From: Candidatus Gastranaerophilales bacterium
GTDB lineage: Bacteria; Cyanobacteriota; Vampirovibrionia; Gastranaerophilales; Gastranaerophilaceae
Length of the DNA stretch: 34,652 nucleotides
Direction of reading: 5' to 3'
Assembly (NCBI GenBank): GCA_944323165.1
Contig: CALURK010000017.1
Coordinates: 1 to 34,652 of the forward strand
Shown: one piece after another, positions 1 through 7,502 of the stretch
Position numbering within the stretch: the stretch's first letter is position 1
How the letters are laid out: each line of letters opens with the position of its first letter
Made by a program: the position numbers and the translations under genes
Notes under the pieces: generated by a model
Seen by the model: the letters and a program-made list of their open reading frames with translations, nothing else
The model's database searches: none
What the model was told of the DNA's origin: nothing

Positions 1-48
1 AACTTGGTTCAGGATCCAATGAAGGAGAAGTCCTTCGGTGAGAAGCAG

Positions 49-77
49 AAAGATTCCGAAATAAATTCGGAATGACA
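49..77 (+). repeat. Interspersed hairpin repeat, copy 1
   Basis: This 29-base element has a perfect 8-bp stem (ATTCCGAA paired with TTCGGAAT) and ends in TGACA. Four more copies lie at 7257-7285, 7334-7362, 7474-7502 and, inverted, 29087-29115. The bases before it (1-48) look like the rest of a longer repeat of the same type. A short frame reads through positions 1-75, but it only translates the repeat and is not called as a gene. Confidence 0.85.
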
Positions 78-88
78 AATGAAAAATG

Positions 89-288
89 CCAACCGACTAG
101 AAAGGGCAACCAGTCGGAAGCAAAAAACAGCAGAGGTTGGCAGGAAACGACAAAATCAAACAAGTAGGCAAGACCGTTGCCAACCGACTAGAAAGGGCAA
201 CCAGTCGGGAGCAAAAAACAGCAGAGGTTGGCAGGAAACGACAAAATCAAACAAGTAGGCAAGACCGTTGCCAACCGACTAGAAAGGG
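89..288 (+). repeat. 91-bp tandem repeat, 2.2 copies, in the fliQ leader
   Basis: Copies begin at 89, 180 and 271 (the last partial, ending at the fliQ ribosome binding site). Copies 1 and 2 differ by one base (A118 versus G209). Each full copy holds two nested inverted repeats: an outer stem TGCCAACC with GGTTGGCA, and an inner stem CCGACT with AGTCGG, with AGAAAGGG in the inner loop. The period is not a multiple of three, so the repeat is not maintained as a protein repeat. A 59-codon basic frame at 79-258 is probably incidental. The rest of 1-296 shows no gene. Confidence 0.9.
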
Positions 289-296
289 TTAAAAAC

Positions 297-785
297 ATGG
301 AAATGTTAACTGAATATTTAGCAAAAGGTTTTATGGTAATGTTATCGATATCGATGCCATGTGTACTTACTGCTGCCGCAATCGGTTTGGTTGTAGGTAT
401 TATTCAGGCAGTAACTCAGGTTCAGGAACAAACTATTGCTGCAGCACCAAAAATATTAGCTGTATTCTTGGTAATAGTTATTGGCGGAATAGGTTTTATA
501 AGACTTCTTACCAACCTGTTTTCAGAGGGAATGGCCCTTGCTTTTAACACCGTACCGAAAAATGACAGCTTTGTTTTGCCTGCTGACTATTACAAGTATA
601 CAACACCTTTTGAAGGTGAAATGAAGGATTCGTTTAAAAATCAGGATAATATTAATGACATAATGAAAAATCCCGGTAAAGTTCCTTATATAGACAAAAA
701 TCAAAAGATTAAATATAACACGGCGCCGAGAGCTCCGATGCCAAAGGGCAATTTTGTTGAAATTAATAAGATGTTAGGTAGATAA
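297..785 (+). CDS. fliQ: FliQ/SctS-family export apparatus protein with long C-terminal tail
   Basis: This is a small inner-membrane subunit of the flagellar or type III secretion export gate, which assembles with FliP and FliR. The 162-residue product has two hydrophobic helices (about 12-35 and 47-75) around the family signature IIQAVTQVQEQT and PKILAVF. FliQ is normally about 90 residues. Here a hydrophilic tail of about 75 residues follows, rich in Lys, Asn and Pro, which I do not recognise. The start chosen is ATG 297, eight bases after AGAAAGGG (281-288). A longer frame from TTG 228 runs through the tandem repeat and is unlikely. The stop overlaps the next start (TAATG). FliP would be expected upstream, outside the window. 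Whether it serves flagella or another secretion system cannot be told from here. Confidence 0.92.
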   Translation: MEMLTEYLAKGFMVMLSISMPCVLTAAAIGLVVGIIQAVTQVQEQTIAAAPKILAVFLVIVIGGIGFIRLLTNLFSEGMALAFNTVPKNDSFVLPADYYKYTTPFEGEMKDSFKNQDNINDIMKNPGKVPYIDKNQKIKYNTAPRAPMPKGNFVEINKMLGR

Positions 786-1162
786 TGAAAAAGTTTTTGT
801 TATTACTCAGTTTAATAATCCTTCCTGCGCAAGCTTTTCAGGACTGCGTAATAACTACTGACGGAAAACTTTCTGATATAAGTATAGAACATAATGATAT
901 TATAGATGTTTACCCTATGTTTACGATAATGAATGAAAAAAATACATTGTTTGTTCAACCATTAAAAGAAGGAAAAACGAGGCTTTGCGTATTGAAAAAC
1001 AACAAAAATATAGTAATGTTCGATGTGGAAGTAAAGCCTAATGAAACGATTATAAGTGATGAAGAGGGTTTTGAAATACTTAGCATTGATACTCCGCCGG
1101 AAATGGCAAATGATGAAGATTTTGAACTTGATTCACCTCCGACTTTAGAGGAGGTAAAATAA
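785..1162 (+). CDS. Small exported protein between fliQ and fliR, secretin N-domain-like
   Basis: The product has 125 residues and begins with a clear Sec signal peptide (MKK, a leucine/isoleucine core, then Ala-Gln-Ala-Phe, cleavage near residue 18). The mature part is acidic. Residues about 30-85 read as a compact beta-rich unit (IDVYPMFTIMNEKNTLFV, then GKTRLCVL and FDVEVKPN). Its G-K/T-T-x-L step and V-x-V ending recall the N-terminal domain of pilus/type II-III secretins (PF13629-like). The C-terminus is an acidic tail. It overlaps fliQ and fliR by one base each (TAATG), so it is almost certainly translated with the export gate. Its role is unknown. The domain resemblance is by eye and weak. 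The gene itself is well supported. Confidence 0.8.
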   Translation: MKKFLLLLSLIILPAQAFQDCVITTDGKLSDISIEHNDIIDVYPMFTIMNEKNTLFVQPLKEGKTRLCVLKNNKNIVMFDVEVKPNETIISDEEGFEILSIDTPPEMANDEDFELDSPPTLEEVK

Positions 1163-1941
1163 TGGACGAATTAATACGTCAAATGGGCTTGTTATTTCCT
1201 GAATTTGATAGATGGTTTTCGGCAGGATTTATAGTATTTGCAAGACTTTTAGGTTTTATCAGATTTGCTCCAATATTTAACCGAAAAGAAATTGCGGGAT
1301 TGGTTAAGCTGGCATTCGTTTTTATTTTGACCGTAATGCTCACTCCTATCTTGAAACCTGCCGTTCCTCCTGCAGGAATTTCACCACTATTGCTATTACT
1401 TTTGAATTTCGCAGTCGGTGCAATTATTGGATACATTGCCCAGCTTCTAATTCAGGCAATCGAAGCCGGCGGAGATATGATAAACACGCAAATGGGTTTG
1501 TCTTCAGCAATGGTAATGGATCCTACAACAAACAGTCAGACATCTATTTTAAGCCGTATAATTACCCTTTTAGGTTTGGTGATTTTTATGGAACTTGGCG
1601 GTTTTTATTGGCTTATAAACGCACTTGTAAGGAGCTTTGAAATATTTCCAATATATGCGGTTAGCATTCCTTTAGAACAGATAATTAATATGGATTATCT
1701 TATTAAGATGACCTCAAATGTTTTATATATGGGACTTCAAATTGCATCACCGGTACTTTTGGCAACATTAGGGCAAGACATTATCTTGGGTGTAATTTCT
1801 AAAACCGCACCACAAGTAAACGTCTTCCAATTGAGCTTCTTATTCAAGCCTGTTTTTGGCGCTGCAATTATGATTTGGATTTTGCCGATGCTTATTAACG
1901 TAATTTCTGATTTCTTTAATTCGTTTTCAAAGATATATTAG
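1162..1941 (+). CDS. fliR: FliR/SctT-family export apparatus protein
   Basis: This is an integral membrane component of the flagellar or type III export gate. The 259-residue product matches the normal FliR length, with several membrane helices: about 20-35, 45-65, 72-100 (PLLLLLLNFAVGAIIGYIAQ), 130-150, 180-205 and 225-250. The family region EAGGDMINTQMGLS follows the third or fourth helix, and ILGVISKTAPQVNVFQLSF is the typical C-terminal signature. GAGG just before ATG 1162 is the ribosome binding site. The gene ends the three-gene plus-strand run. Its stop overlaps the stop of metG on the other strand by four bases, so no intergenic terminator exists. FlhB does not follow, although it often does in other genomes. 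Confidence 0.95.
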   Translation: MDELIRQMGLLFPEFDRWFSAGFIVFARLLGFIRFAPIFNRKEIAGLVKLAFVFILTVMLTPILKPAVPPAGISPLLLLLLNFAVGAIIGYIAQLLIQAIEAGGDMINTQMGLSSAMVMDPTTNSQTSILSRIITLLGLVIFMELGGFYWLINALVRSFEIFPIYAVSIPLEQIINMDYLIKMTSNVLYMGLQIASPVLLATLGQDIILGVISKTAPQVNVFQLSFLFKPVFGAAIMIWILPMLINVISDFFNSFSKIY

Positions 1942-3494
1942 TTTTTCTTTTTATCGGCAAGCTCGCTATCTAATCTTAAAAATACAGGTTTGATGTTTTC
2001 TTTATCAATCAAATGACCTGCATTTAAGCTTTCGCAAGTAATATCATCAAGTTTAGTATTCAAATCATAAGATAATTGTTCAGCCATAGCTTTTGCAATA
2101 TTAGGACAATACGGGTAAATTAGAGAAGAAATTACAGTCATAACTTGCAATACGTTTGTTAAAACTTCTCCGCACTTATCCATTTGCCCTTCCTTAGCCA
2201 AAGTCCAAGGCGCATTATCAGTTACGTATTTGTTTGTAATATCAACAAGCTCGTTAATTTTCAGTGCAGCTTCTTGAATTTCTATATAATCAAAATGATG
2301 TTTAACAGCCTTAACAGTATCAAGAGCTTGTTCTTTTAAAGAATTTTTACCCAAAAATTCAGGTTTAATATCACCATCAAAGTATTTTACAAGCATAGAT
2401 AAAGTTCTGTTCAAAAGATTTCCCATAGAATTAGCCAAATGAGCGTTAACTTTTTCTTTAAAATCCTCGTCAGAATAATTACCGTCCTTGCCACAAGGTG
2501 CAGCTGAAGCCATATAATATCTGAAAGGATCAGGAATATCCAAATTAAACGCTTCCATAACACTTGTCGGAGAAATTACATTACCGAGAGATTTTGACAT
2601 CTTAGTCTGGTCAATCGTAATCCAGCCGTGAGCCAAGATATGTTCAGGAAGAGGAAGTTCAAGCGCCATAAGTATTGCAATCCAATAAATACTATGGAAT
2701 TTAAGAATATCCTTACCGATTACCTGAACAGTTGCAGGCCAGAATTGTTTAAATTTTTCAGAGGAACCCTCAGGATCGTACCCGAGAGCTGTAATATAAT
2801 TAGATAGAGCGTCTATCCAAACATAAATAACTTGTTCATCATCTCCAAGAACAGGTATACCCCAGTTTACGTTAGTTTTTGCACGAGAAACCGAAATATC
2901 TTCAATATTTTCAAGCTGATTTATTACTTCATTCGCCCTGAAAGACGGAATAATGAAATCTGGATTTGTTTTGATATGTTTAATTATCGCATCTTTGTAT
3001 TTAGTTAATTTAAAGAAGTAATTTTCTTCTTTAACAACTTCAGGTTTTTTCAAGTGGTCAGGACAAAGCCCGTCTTCTGTTAAATCTTTTTCACTCAAGA
3101 AAGCTTCGCAGCCTGAGCAATAAAGCCCTGTATATGCGTGTTTATAAATATCACCTTTATCAACAAGTTTTTTGAAAATCTTTTGTACAACTTTTTCGTG
3201 CTGCTCGTCTGTAGTTCTTATAAATTGAGAATAATCAATATCGAGCGCTTTCCACGCATCTTTAAATTTTTGAGCATTCATATCACAAAATTCTTTAGGC
3301 GAAACACCTTTTTCAGCAGATGTTTTTTGAATTTTAATTCCGTGCTCATCAGTTCCTGTTAAAAAATAGGTGTTATCGCATCTTTGTGTAAAATGTCTGT
3401 AAATAACATCAGTAAGAATTTTTTCATAAGCGTGTCCGATATGCGGAGCTCCGTTTACGTAATCAATTGCAGTTGTGATATAAAATTTTTCCAT
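1938..3494 (-). CDS. metG: Methionyl-tRNA synthetase
   Basis: This cytoplasmic class I enzyme charges tRNA-Met. The catalytic core has HIGH at residues 18-21 and KMSKS at 298-302. A zinc knuckle formed by C126, C129, C144 and H147 lies in the connective domain, and the alpha-helical anticodon-binding domain covers about 370-510. At 518 residues it is the short form without the C-terminal EMAP/tRNA-binding domain seen in E. coli and B. subtilis MetG. The ATG at 3494 has AAGGAA about nine bases upstream. comF lies upstream on the same strand with a 37-bp gap, so the two are probably one transcript. The 3' end overlaps fliR by four bases, stop over stop. Confidence 0.98.
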   Translation of the reverse strand: MEKFYITTAIDYVNGAPHIGHAYEKILTDVIYRHFTQRCDNTYFLTGTDEHGIKIQKTSAEKGVSPKEFCDMNAQKFKDAWKALDIDYSQFIRTTDEQHEKVVQKIFKKLVDKGDIYKHAYTGLYCSGCEAFLSEKDLTEDGLCPDHLKKPEVVKEENYFFKLTKYKDAIIKHIKTNPDFIIPSFRANEVINQLENIEDISVSRAKTNVNWGIPVLGDDEQVIYVWIDALSNYITALGYDPEGSSEKFKQFWPATVQVIGKDILKFHSIYWIAILMALELPLPEHILAHGWITIDQTKMSKSLGNVISPTSVMEAFNLDIPDPFRYYMASAAPCGKDGNYSDEDFKEKVNAHLANSMGNLLNRTLSMLVKYFDGDIKPEFLGKNSLKEQALDTVKAVKHHFDYIEIQEAALKINELVDITNKYVTDNAPWTLAKEGQMDKCGEVLTNVLQVMTVISSLIYPYCPNIAKAMAEQLSYDLNTKLDDITCESLNAGHLIDKENIKPVFLRLDSELADKKKN

Positions 3495-3531
3495 AATCTC
3501 AATTCCTTTTCTTTTTATATCTCAGATTGTA

Positions 3532-4176
3532 TCACAAACACGGGCTTGATGAAGAGAGGCATACAATATCGTTTAAACCTTCAGATTTTAAAGTTTTTAT
3601 CATTTCTTCAAAAGTTGCCCCTGTTGTACAAATATCATCCAATATCAAAATTGATTTACCTAAATCCTTGGATTTATCGACCTCAAAAGCTTCTGATAAA
3701 TTCTCCAAACGCTCCTTTCTGGATAATTTATACTGAGGTTTTGTGTCCTTTACCCTTGTTATTAATTCTGTATTCAAACTGTATCCGCTTAATTTACAAA
3801 ATTCTTCCGCGACAAGTTCCATGTGGTTATATTTTCTCTTTTTAATACGATTTTTGTGCAAAGGAACGGGAACAACCTGAAAATCTCCAGAAATTTCTAA
3901 AGAGTTCCAATATTCGTACATAAATTTAGCAAGATAATACGCCAATTCTTTTTGCTTATGGTATTTTAGTCCTCTAATAAGTTTTTGGAGAGTCTTTTCA
4001 TAAATTCCGCAAGAAAAAATATTCACTCCTTCAATTATTCTTGAAGGGTTAGAAGTTCCAAAACAAAGTTCCTCATAACACTTTGGACACATTTTTAGAG
4101 AATATTTAGAAGAGGAGCAAAAATAACATTTTTTTCTGTAAATCAAGTCCAGAAGGGACAAAAAGAACTTTTTCAT
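3532..4176 (-). CDS. comF: ComF-family phosphoribosyltransferase-like protein
   Basis: The 214-residue product has an N-terminal zinc-ribbon (CYFC and CPKC near residues 17-36) and a C-terminal PRTase fold with the PRPP-binding loop ILILDDICTTGAT near 170-182. ComF proteins are cytoplasmic and needed for DNA uptake in naturally competent bacteria. The homologous GntX role is less clear. I chose ATG 4176, because a longer version begins at TTG 4182 without support. No Shine-Dalgarno is visible. Instead TGATATAAT ends six bases before the ATG, suggesting a leaderless message. It is divergent from the deaminase gene at 4236, so the two promoters nearly touch. Confidence 0.92.
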   Translation of the reverse strand: MKKFFLSLLDLIYRKKCYFCSSSKYSLKMCPKCYEELCFGTSNPSRIIEGVNIFSCGIYEKTLQKLIRGLKYHKQKELAYYLAKFMYEYWNSLEISGDFQVVPVPLHKNRIKKRKYNHMELVAEEFCKLSGYSLNTELITRVKDTKPQYKLSRKERLENLSEAFEVDKSKDLGKSILILDDICTTGATFEEMIKTLKSEGLNDIVCLSSSSPCL

Positions 4177-4182
4177 AAACAA

Positions 4183-4191
4183 ATTATATCA
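4183..4191 (-). promoter_or_regulatory. Extended -10 box of comF (predicted leaderless)
   Basis: On the minus strand the sequence is TG-A-TATAAT, followed by six bases (TTGTTT) and then the ATG at 4176. A start of transcription seven bases after the box would fall on the A of the ATG. No Shine-Dalgarno sequence lies between. Confidence 0.7.
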
Positions 4192-4207
4192 TACTGATTT
4201 TTTAAAG

Positions 4208-4213
4208 TATAAT
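4208..4213 (+). promoter_or_regulatory. -10 box of the deaminase gene
   Basis: TATAAT on the plus strand lies 22 bases before ATG 4236, leaving room for a leader of about 16 bases that contains GGAGG (4222-4226). It lies within 25 bases of the oppositely oriented comF -10 box, so the two polymerase footprints should overlap. No clear -35 is seen. Confidence 0.6.
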
Positions 4214-4235
4214 GAGAGTATGGAGGTATCAGGAT

Positions 4236-4715
4236 ATGGGTATCAAATCTTGGACAGATTATTTTTTGGATATGGCAAAAACTTGTTCATCACGCTCTAA
4301 TTGCCTGCGCGCACAAGTCGGAGCAGTAATTGTCGGACAAGATAAGAAAATTAAAGCAACAGGATATAACGGAACACCTTCAGGAGTAGAATCTTGTTAT
4401 GAAAGAGGCGAATGCTACAGAATAAAAAACAATATTCCTTCAGGCACTTGTTATGAAACCTGCCGTTCAATTCACGCTGAACAAAATGCGATTATTCAAG
4501 CAGGACAAGACAGATGTATGGGCGCTACAATGTACATTTACGGACATAATTTTATCTGTATTTTATGCAAAAGATTTATTGTTCAATCAGGTATTGTAGA
4601 TGTTTACTTGAAAAAAGACGATAATTCTCCGATACTTCACGTATCCGTTGAGGATATCAAAAGGGAATTAGAAAACCCTGAGAAAATTGAAATAACCCAA
4701 TTAATAAAACAATAG
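4236..4715 (+). CDS. Deoxycytidylate (dCMP) deaminase family protein
   Basis: This is a cytoplasmic zinc deaminase converting dCMP to dUMP for dTTP synthesis (ComEB-like family). The 159-residue product has the zinc site H80-A-E82 with C108-I-L-C111, plus the family's extra cysteine-rich insertion (C54, C60, C72, C76) that can hold a second zinc. The start is ATG 4236, because GGAGG at 4222-4226 is nine bases upstream. The in-frame ATG at 4212 overlaps the -10 box and would add eight spurious residues. coaBC follows seven bases later, so this gene heads a four-gene plus-strand run. Confidence 0.95.
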   Translation: MGIKSWTDYFLDMAKTCSSRSNCLRAQVGAVIVGQDKKIKATGYNGTPSGVESCYERGECYRIKNNIPSGTCYETCRSIHAEQNAIIQAGQDRCMGATMYIYGHNFICILCKRFIVQSGIVDVYLKKDDNSPILHVSVEDIKRELENPEKIEITQLIKQ

Positions 4716-4722
4716 AGGTTTT

Positions 4723-5970
4723 ATGTTAGAAAACAAAAATATCTTAATCGGAATAACCGGCGGAATTGCAGCTTACAAAATTTGTAATCTTATAAGACTT
4801 TACAAAAAATCAGGCGCAAATGTAAGAGTTGTTGTAACTCCAAATGCACTAAATTTCGTTACCAAATTAACCCTCCAAACCCTTTCAGGTAATGAGGTTT
4901 ATGTAGATAATTTTGAAATAGATGAGTATAAGCCTGAACATATAGCGCTAACTGAATCGGATATTTTTGTAATCGCACCGGCAAGTGCTAATACTATAGG
5001 AAAGCTCACAAACGGAATTTGTGATAACCTTCTGCTTTCAACAGCTTGCGCTTTTGCTAGACCGATTTTAATAGTTCCTGCAATGAATGAAAATATGTGG
5101 AACAACAAATTTGTCCAAGAAAACATGACTAAATTAAAAACGGCAGGATATGAAGTTTTAGAACCGGCATCCGGCTTCCTCGCCTGTGGAGTTAACGGTA
5201 TCGGAAGAATGAGAGAAGTTGAAGATATTTTTGAAAAAACCGTTGCAATGTTTTCACAAAAACAAATTCTCAAAGGCAAGAAAATTCTCATAACAGCAGG
5301 CGGAACAAGAGAAAAAATAGACCCTGTAAGGTATATTACCAATTCATCTTCAGGGAAAATGGGAATAGCTCTTGCAGATAATGCCTACAAAATGGGTGCT
5401 GATGTTACGTTGATTTCAACTTTTGGGGTTGAAAAACCTTACAGAAATATAGTTACACCGACAGCCTTAGAGATGGAAAAAGCAGTAAAAGAAAATCTCT
5501 CAGCTAAAGATTGCGTAATAATGTCGGCAGCAGTTTCGGACTATCGTGTCGAAAACGTTTCTGAACAAAAAATCAAAAAACAAGGCGGCGAACTTAACCT
5601 TAAGCTAGTCGAAAATCCTGACATTTTGAAGGAAATTTGCCAAGAAAGAATAAATTTGGCTTCTCATCAAGAAGCTGTTGCCCCCCTTGAGGGGGAAATG
5701 TCCAAAGGACAAAGGGGGGTAAATATTAAACCCTACGTAGTAGTAGGGTTTTGCGCGGAGAGCGAAAACCTCATTGAGAATGCCAAAGCGAAAATTCAGA
5801 AAAAAGGGTGTGATTACCTTATCGCAAACGATATCTCAAGAAAAGATATCGGATTTAACAGCAACGAAAACGAAGTTTACATAATTGACAAATCTCTAAA
5901 TATAAAACATATTGAAAAAGATACTAAAGAAAATATTGCCAAACGTATTTTGGAGGAAATTTTTGAATAA
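4723..5970 (+). CDS. coaBC: Bifunctional CoaBC, with a repeat inserted in frame
   Basis: This enzyme joins cysteine to 4'-phosphopantothenate and decarboxylates the product, two steps of coenzyme A synthesis. The N-terminal CoaC flavoprotein domain (about 1-185) shows GGIAAYK, the catalytic H73, the FMN-binding APASANTIGKL and PAMNENMW (119-126). The CoaB domain (about 187-415) shows TAGGTREKIDPVR, the SSSGKMG loop (208-214), KLVENPDIL and NDIS. Residues about 319-333 are encoded by a GC-rich palindrome (5680-5720) that falls just before the VGFCAES strand. The reading frame stays open, so the protein is probably functional with an extra loop. AGAGG overlaps the upstream stop codon and serves as ribosome binding site. 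Confidence 0.97.
   Translation: MLENKNILIGITGGIAAYKICNLIRLYKKSGANVRVVVTPNALNFVTKLTLQTLSGNEVYVDNFEIDEYKPEHIALTESDIFVIAPASANTIGKLTNGICDNLLLSTACAFARPILIVPAMNENMWNNKFVQENMTKLKTAGYEVLEPASGFLACGVNGIGRMREVEDIFEKTVAMFSQKQILKGKKILITAGGTREKIDPVRYITNSSSGKMGIALADNAYKMGADVTLISTFGVEKPYRNIVTPTALEMEKAVKENLSAKDCVIMSAAVSDYRVENVSEQKIKKQGGELNLKLVENPDILKEICQERINLASHQEAVAPLEGEMSKGQRGVNIKPYVVVGFCAESENLIENAKAKIQKKGCDYLIANDISRKDIGFNSNENEVYIIDKSLNIKHIEKDTKENIAKRILEEIFE
5680..5720 (+). repeat. Palindromic repeat inside coaBC
   Basis: A GC-rich element in AT-rich DNA. CCCCCCTT (5681-5688) pairs with AAGGGGGG (5712-5719), and an inner GTCC-AAA-GGAC hairpin lies between. It encodes A-P-L-E-G-E-M-S-K-G-Q-R-G in frame in coaBC. 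The composition contrast with flanking codons and the symmetry argue for insertion of a mobile REP/MITE-like element. Confidence 0.8.
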
Positions 5971-6628
5971 ATATGAACTTGTCCGTAAAATAGAAGAGTT
6001 TGCGCCGCTCGACACACAAGAAAGCTGGGATTCAAGCGGCTGGGGAGTGGATTTAGAAGGAGAAGAAGTTAATAAAATTCTCTTTGCACTCACTATAACT
6101 GATGATGTTGTAAGACAGGCAAAAGAAAAAAATTGCAATATGATTATTTCTCATCATCCGCTGTTTTTTGTTCCGTTTGAGTATAAGGATATTAATATCT
6201 ATTCTGCCCATACAAATTTAGACAGAGCAGAAGGGGGAACTAGTGATTTAATAATTGAAAAATTAGGTTTTACAAAAACAAGAAATAATGATTTTGTAAG
6301 AATTGTAGAGCTTGAAGAAGAAATTACTGTGGAGGAACTTAAAAACAGGTTAATGGAGATTTCTCCAAAATTAAGGTATGTAAATAATCAAGGCACAAAA
6401 ACCGTAAGGACAATCGGTTTTTGCGCCGGATCAGGTTCAGAATTTATCGGACAAACCGATGCTTTTGTGACAGGAGATGTTAAATTCCACACTGCGCTTG
6501 ATGCTAAGAAAGTTGTTTTTGATATCGGGCATTTTGAGAGTGAAATTTTTGCACCTGAGCTTTTGAAAAAGATTACAAATGTAGGAGATAACGGGGTTAT
6601 TGCGGATGAAAAAAGCCCTTTTATTTAG
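5963..6628 (+). CDS. Nif3-like dinuclear metal-centre protein
   Basis: A Nif3/YbgI/YqfO (DUF34) family protein. These form ring-shaped hexamers with two metals per subunit and are linked to GTP cyclohydrolase-type chemistry, but the reaction remains unsettled. The 221-residue product is the short form without the middle PII-like domain. Visible motifs are SWDSSGWGVD, the metal-binding SHHPLFF, AHTNLDRAEGG, and the C-terminal DIGHFESE supplying His and Glu. I chose TTG 5963: GGAGG at 5952-5956 is six bases upstream and the next residues fit the usual start of the family. The frame is open from TTG 5912, but those residues do not fit. It overlaps coaBC by eight bases and the next gene by 23. 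Confidence 0.93.
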   Translation: MNKYELVRKIEEFAPLDTQESWDSSGWGVDLEGEEVNKILFALTITDDVVRQAKEKNCNMIISHHPLFFVPFEYKDINIYSAHTNLDRAEGGTSDLIIEKLGFTKTRNNDFVRIVELEEEITVEELKNRLMEISPKLRYVNNQGTKTVRTIGFCAGSGSEFIGQTDAFVTGDVKFHTALDAKKVVFDIGHFESEIFAPELLKKITNVGDNGVIADEKSPFI

Positions 6629-7154
6629 TATAATTTTTGGTTTACTGATTTTACCGGCTCTTGCCTACGAAACTATTATAATAAAGTTTCCGGACAAGGA
6701 GCTTTGGCTTAAAGGATATTACAAAAAAGTTGGTAATGAAGCGATTTTACAATACGTACCAAAAGGACAAAGTTCGAATGATTGGCGACGCTCTATTGTA
6801 GTGCATTCTTATAAGCATTCTAACTATCCGATAAATGTTTTTCTTAATAACAGTTCTGCAAGACTTATGAAAATTAATCCTACAGCACCTTATAAAACAC
6901 TTCGCCTTACTCCTAATGACGCAATTATTGGGCGCTGCACTCACAGTTACAAAAACGTTGAGGCTCAATGTGAATTTTTAAGAATTACAAGGGGATATGA
7001 GGGAATTGTTACCATTCATTATATGAACAAAGACAGGGAAGATTTTATGGCGAATTATAATCAGTGGTACAACATAGTTAAGCGTGCCAAGCTATATAAC
7101 AGTTATTATCGAGATGAGAGGATACTTGATAAAGCAGAATATTTTGAGCTTTGA
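6606..7154 (+). CDS. Exported protein of unknown function
   Basis: The 182-residue product starts with a signal peptide (MKKALLF, a hydrophobic core of about 14 residues, then ALA-Y). The mature protein is basic and Tyr/Asn-rich, with only two cysteines (in GRCTHSY and AQCEFL) that could form a disulphide outside the membrane. No further membrane helix is seen and I do not recognise a domain. ATG 6606 lies inside the end of the Nif3 gene (23-base overlap), so translation is probably coupled. The TTG at 6600 is an alternative. It is the last gene of the run before the repeat array. Confidence 0.8.
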   Translation: MKKALLFSIIFGLLILPALAYETIIIKFPDKELWLKGYYKKVGNEAILQYVPKGQSSNDWRRSIVVHSYKHSNYPINVFLNNSSARLMKINPTAPYKTLRLTPNDAIIGRCTHSYKNVEAQCEFLRITRGYEGIVTIHYMNKDREDFMANYNQWYNIVKRAKLYNSYYRDERILDKAEYFEL

Positions 7155-7256
7155 TAATAATTCCCCCGCCTATTATAACAATAGATTTTTTAATATTACC
7201 TCCAAAGTAAATTTCCCCCCGCCCCGTGAGGGAGGGGGGGTAGGGGGTGGGGTAGA

Positions 7257-7285
7257 AAAGATTCCGAAATAAATTCAAAATGACA
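7257..7285 (+). repeat. Interspersed hairpin repeat, copy 2
   Basis: Same 29-base element as at 49-77, but the right arm reads TTCAAAAT, so two of the eight stem pairs are broken. It directly follows a G-rich module. Confidence 0.8.
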
Positions 7286-7333
7286 CAAGATTTCCCCCGC
7301 CCCGTGAGGGAGGGGGGTAGGGGGTGGGGTGGA

Positions 7334-7362
7334 AAAGATTCCGAAACAAGTTCGGAATGACA
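7334..7362 (+). repeat. Interspersed hairpin repeat, copy 3
   Basis: Intact stem ATTCCGAA/TTCGGAAT with loop ACAAG, followed by TGACA. It follows the second G-rich module. Confidence 0.85.
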
Positions 7363-7473
7363 CAAGATTTCCACCGCCTACTATAACAATAGATTTTGTA
7401 GTGTTACCTCCAAACTAAAATACATTTACCCCCCCCCGCCCCGTGAGGGAGGGGGGTAGGGGGTGGGGTAGAT

Positions 7474-7502
7474 AAAGATTCCGAAACAAGTTCGGAATGA
7501 CA
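7474..7502 (+). repeat. Interspersed hairpin repeat, copy 4
   Basis: Identical in stem and loop to the copy at 7334. It follows the third G-rich module, giving the same composite order. Confidence 0.85.

Noticed and set aside
79-258. 59-codon, very basic open frame in the tandem repeat
   Set aside because: The 91-base period shifts frame in each copy, so no protein repeat is maintained, and there is no good ribosome binding site.
89-288. CRISPR-like array
   Set aside because: The units are direct tandem copies of 91 bases with no variable spacers and no cas genes nearby.
228-296. Longer FliQ starting at TTG 228
   Set aside because: The extra 23 codons run through the tandem repeat, while ATG 297 has a well-spaced ribosome binding site and fits the family start.
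4212-4235. Earlier ATG of the deaminase gene
   Set aside because: It overlaps the TATAAT box, and GGAGG is correctly placed only for ATG 4236.
7078-7374. 98-codon minus-strand frame rich in S-E-S-F and P-P-S-L-T-G-R-G
   Set aside because: It only translates the interspersed repeats and overlaps the end of a supported gene.
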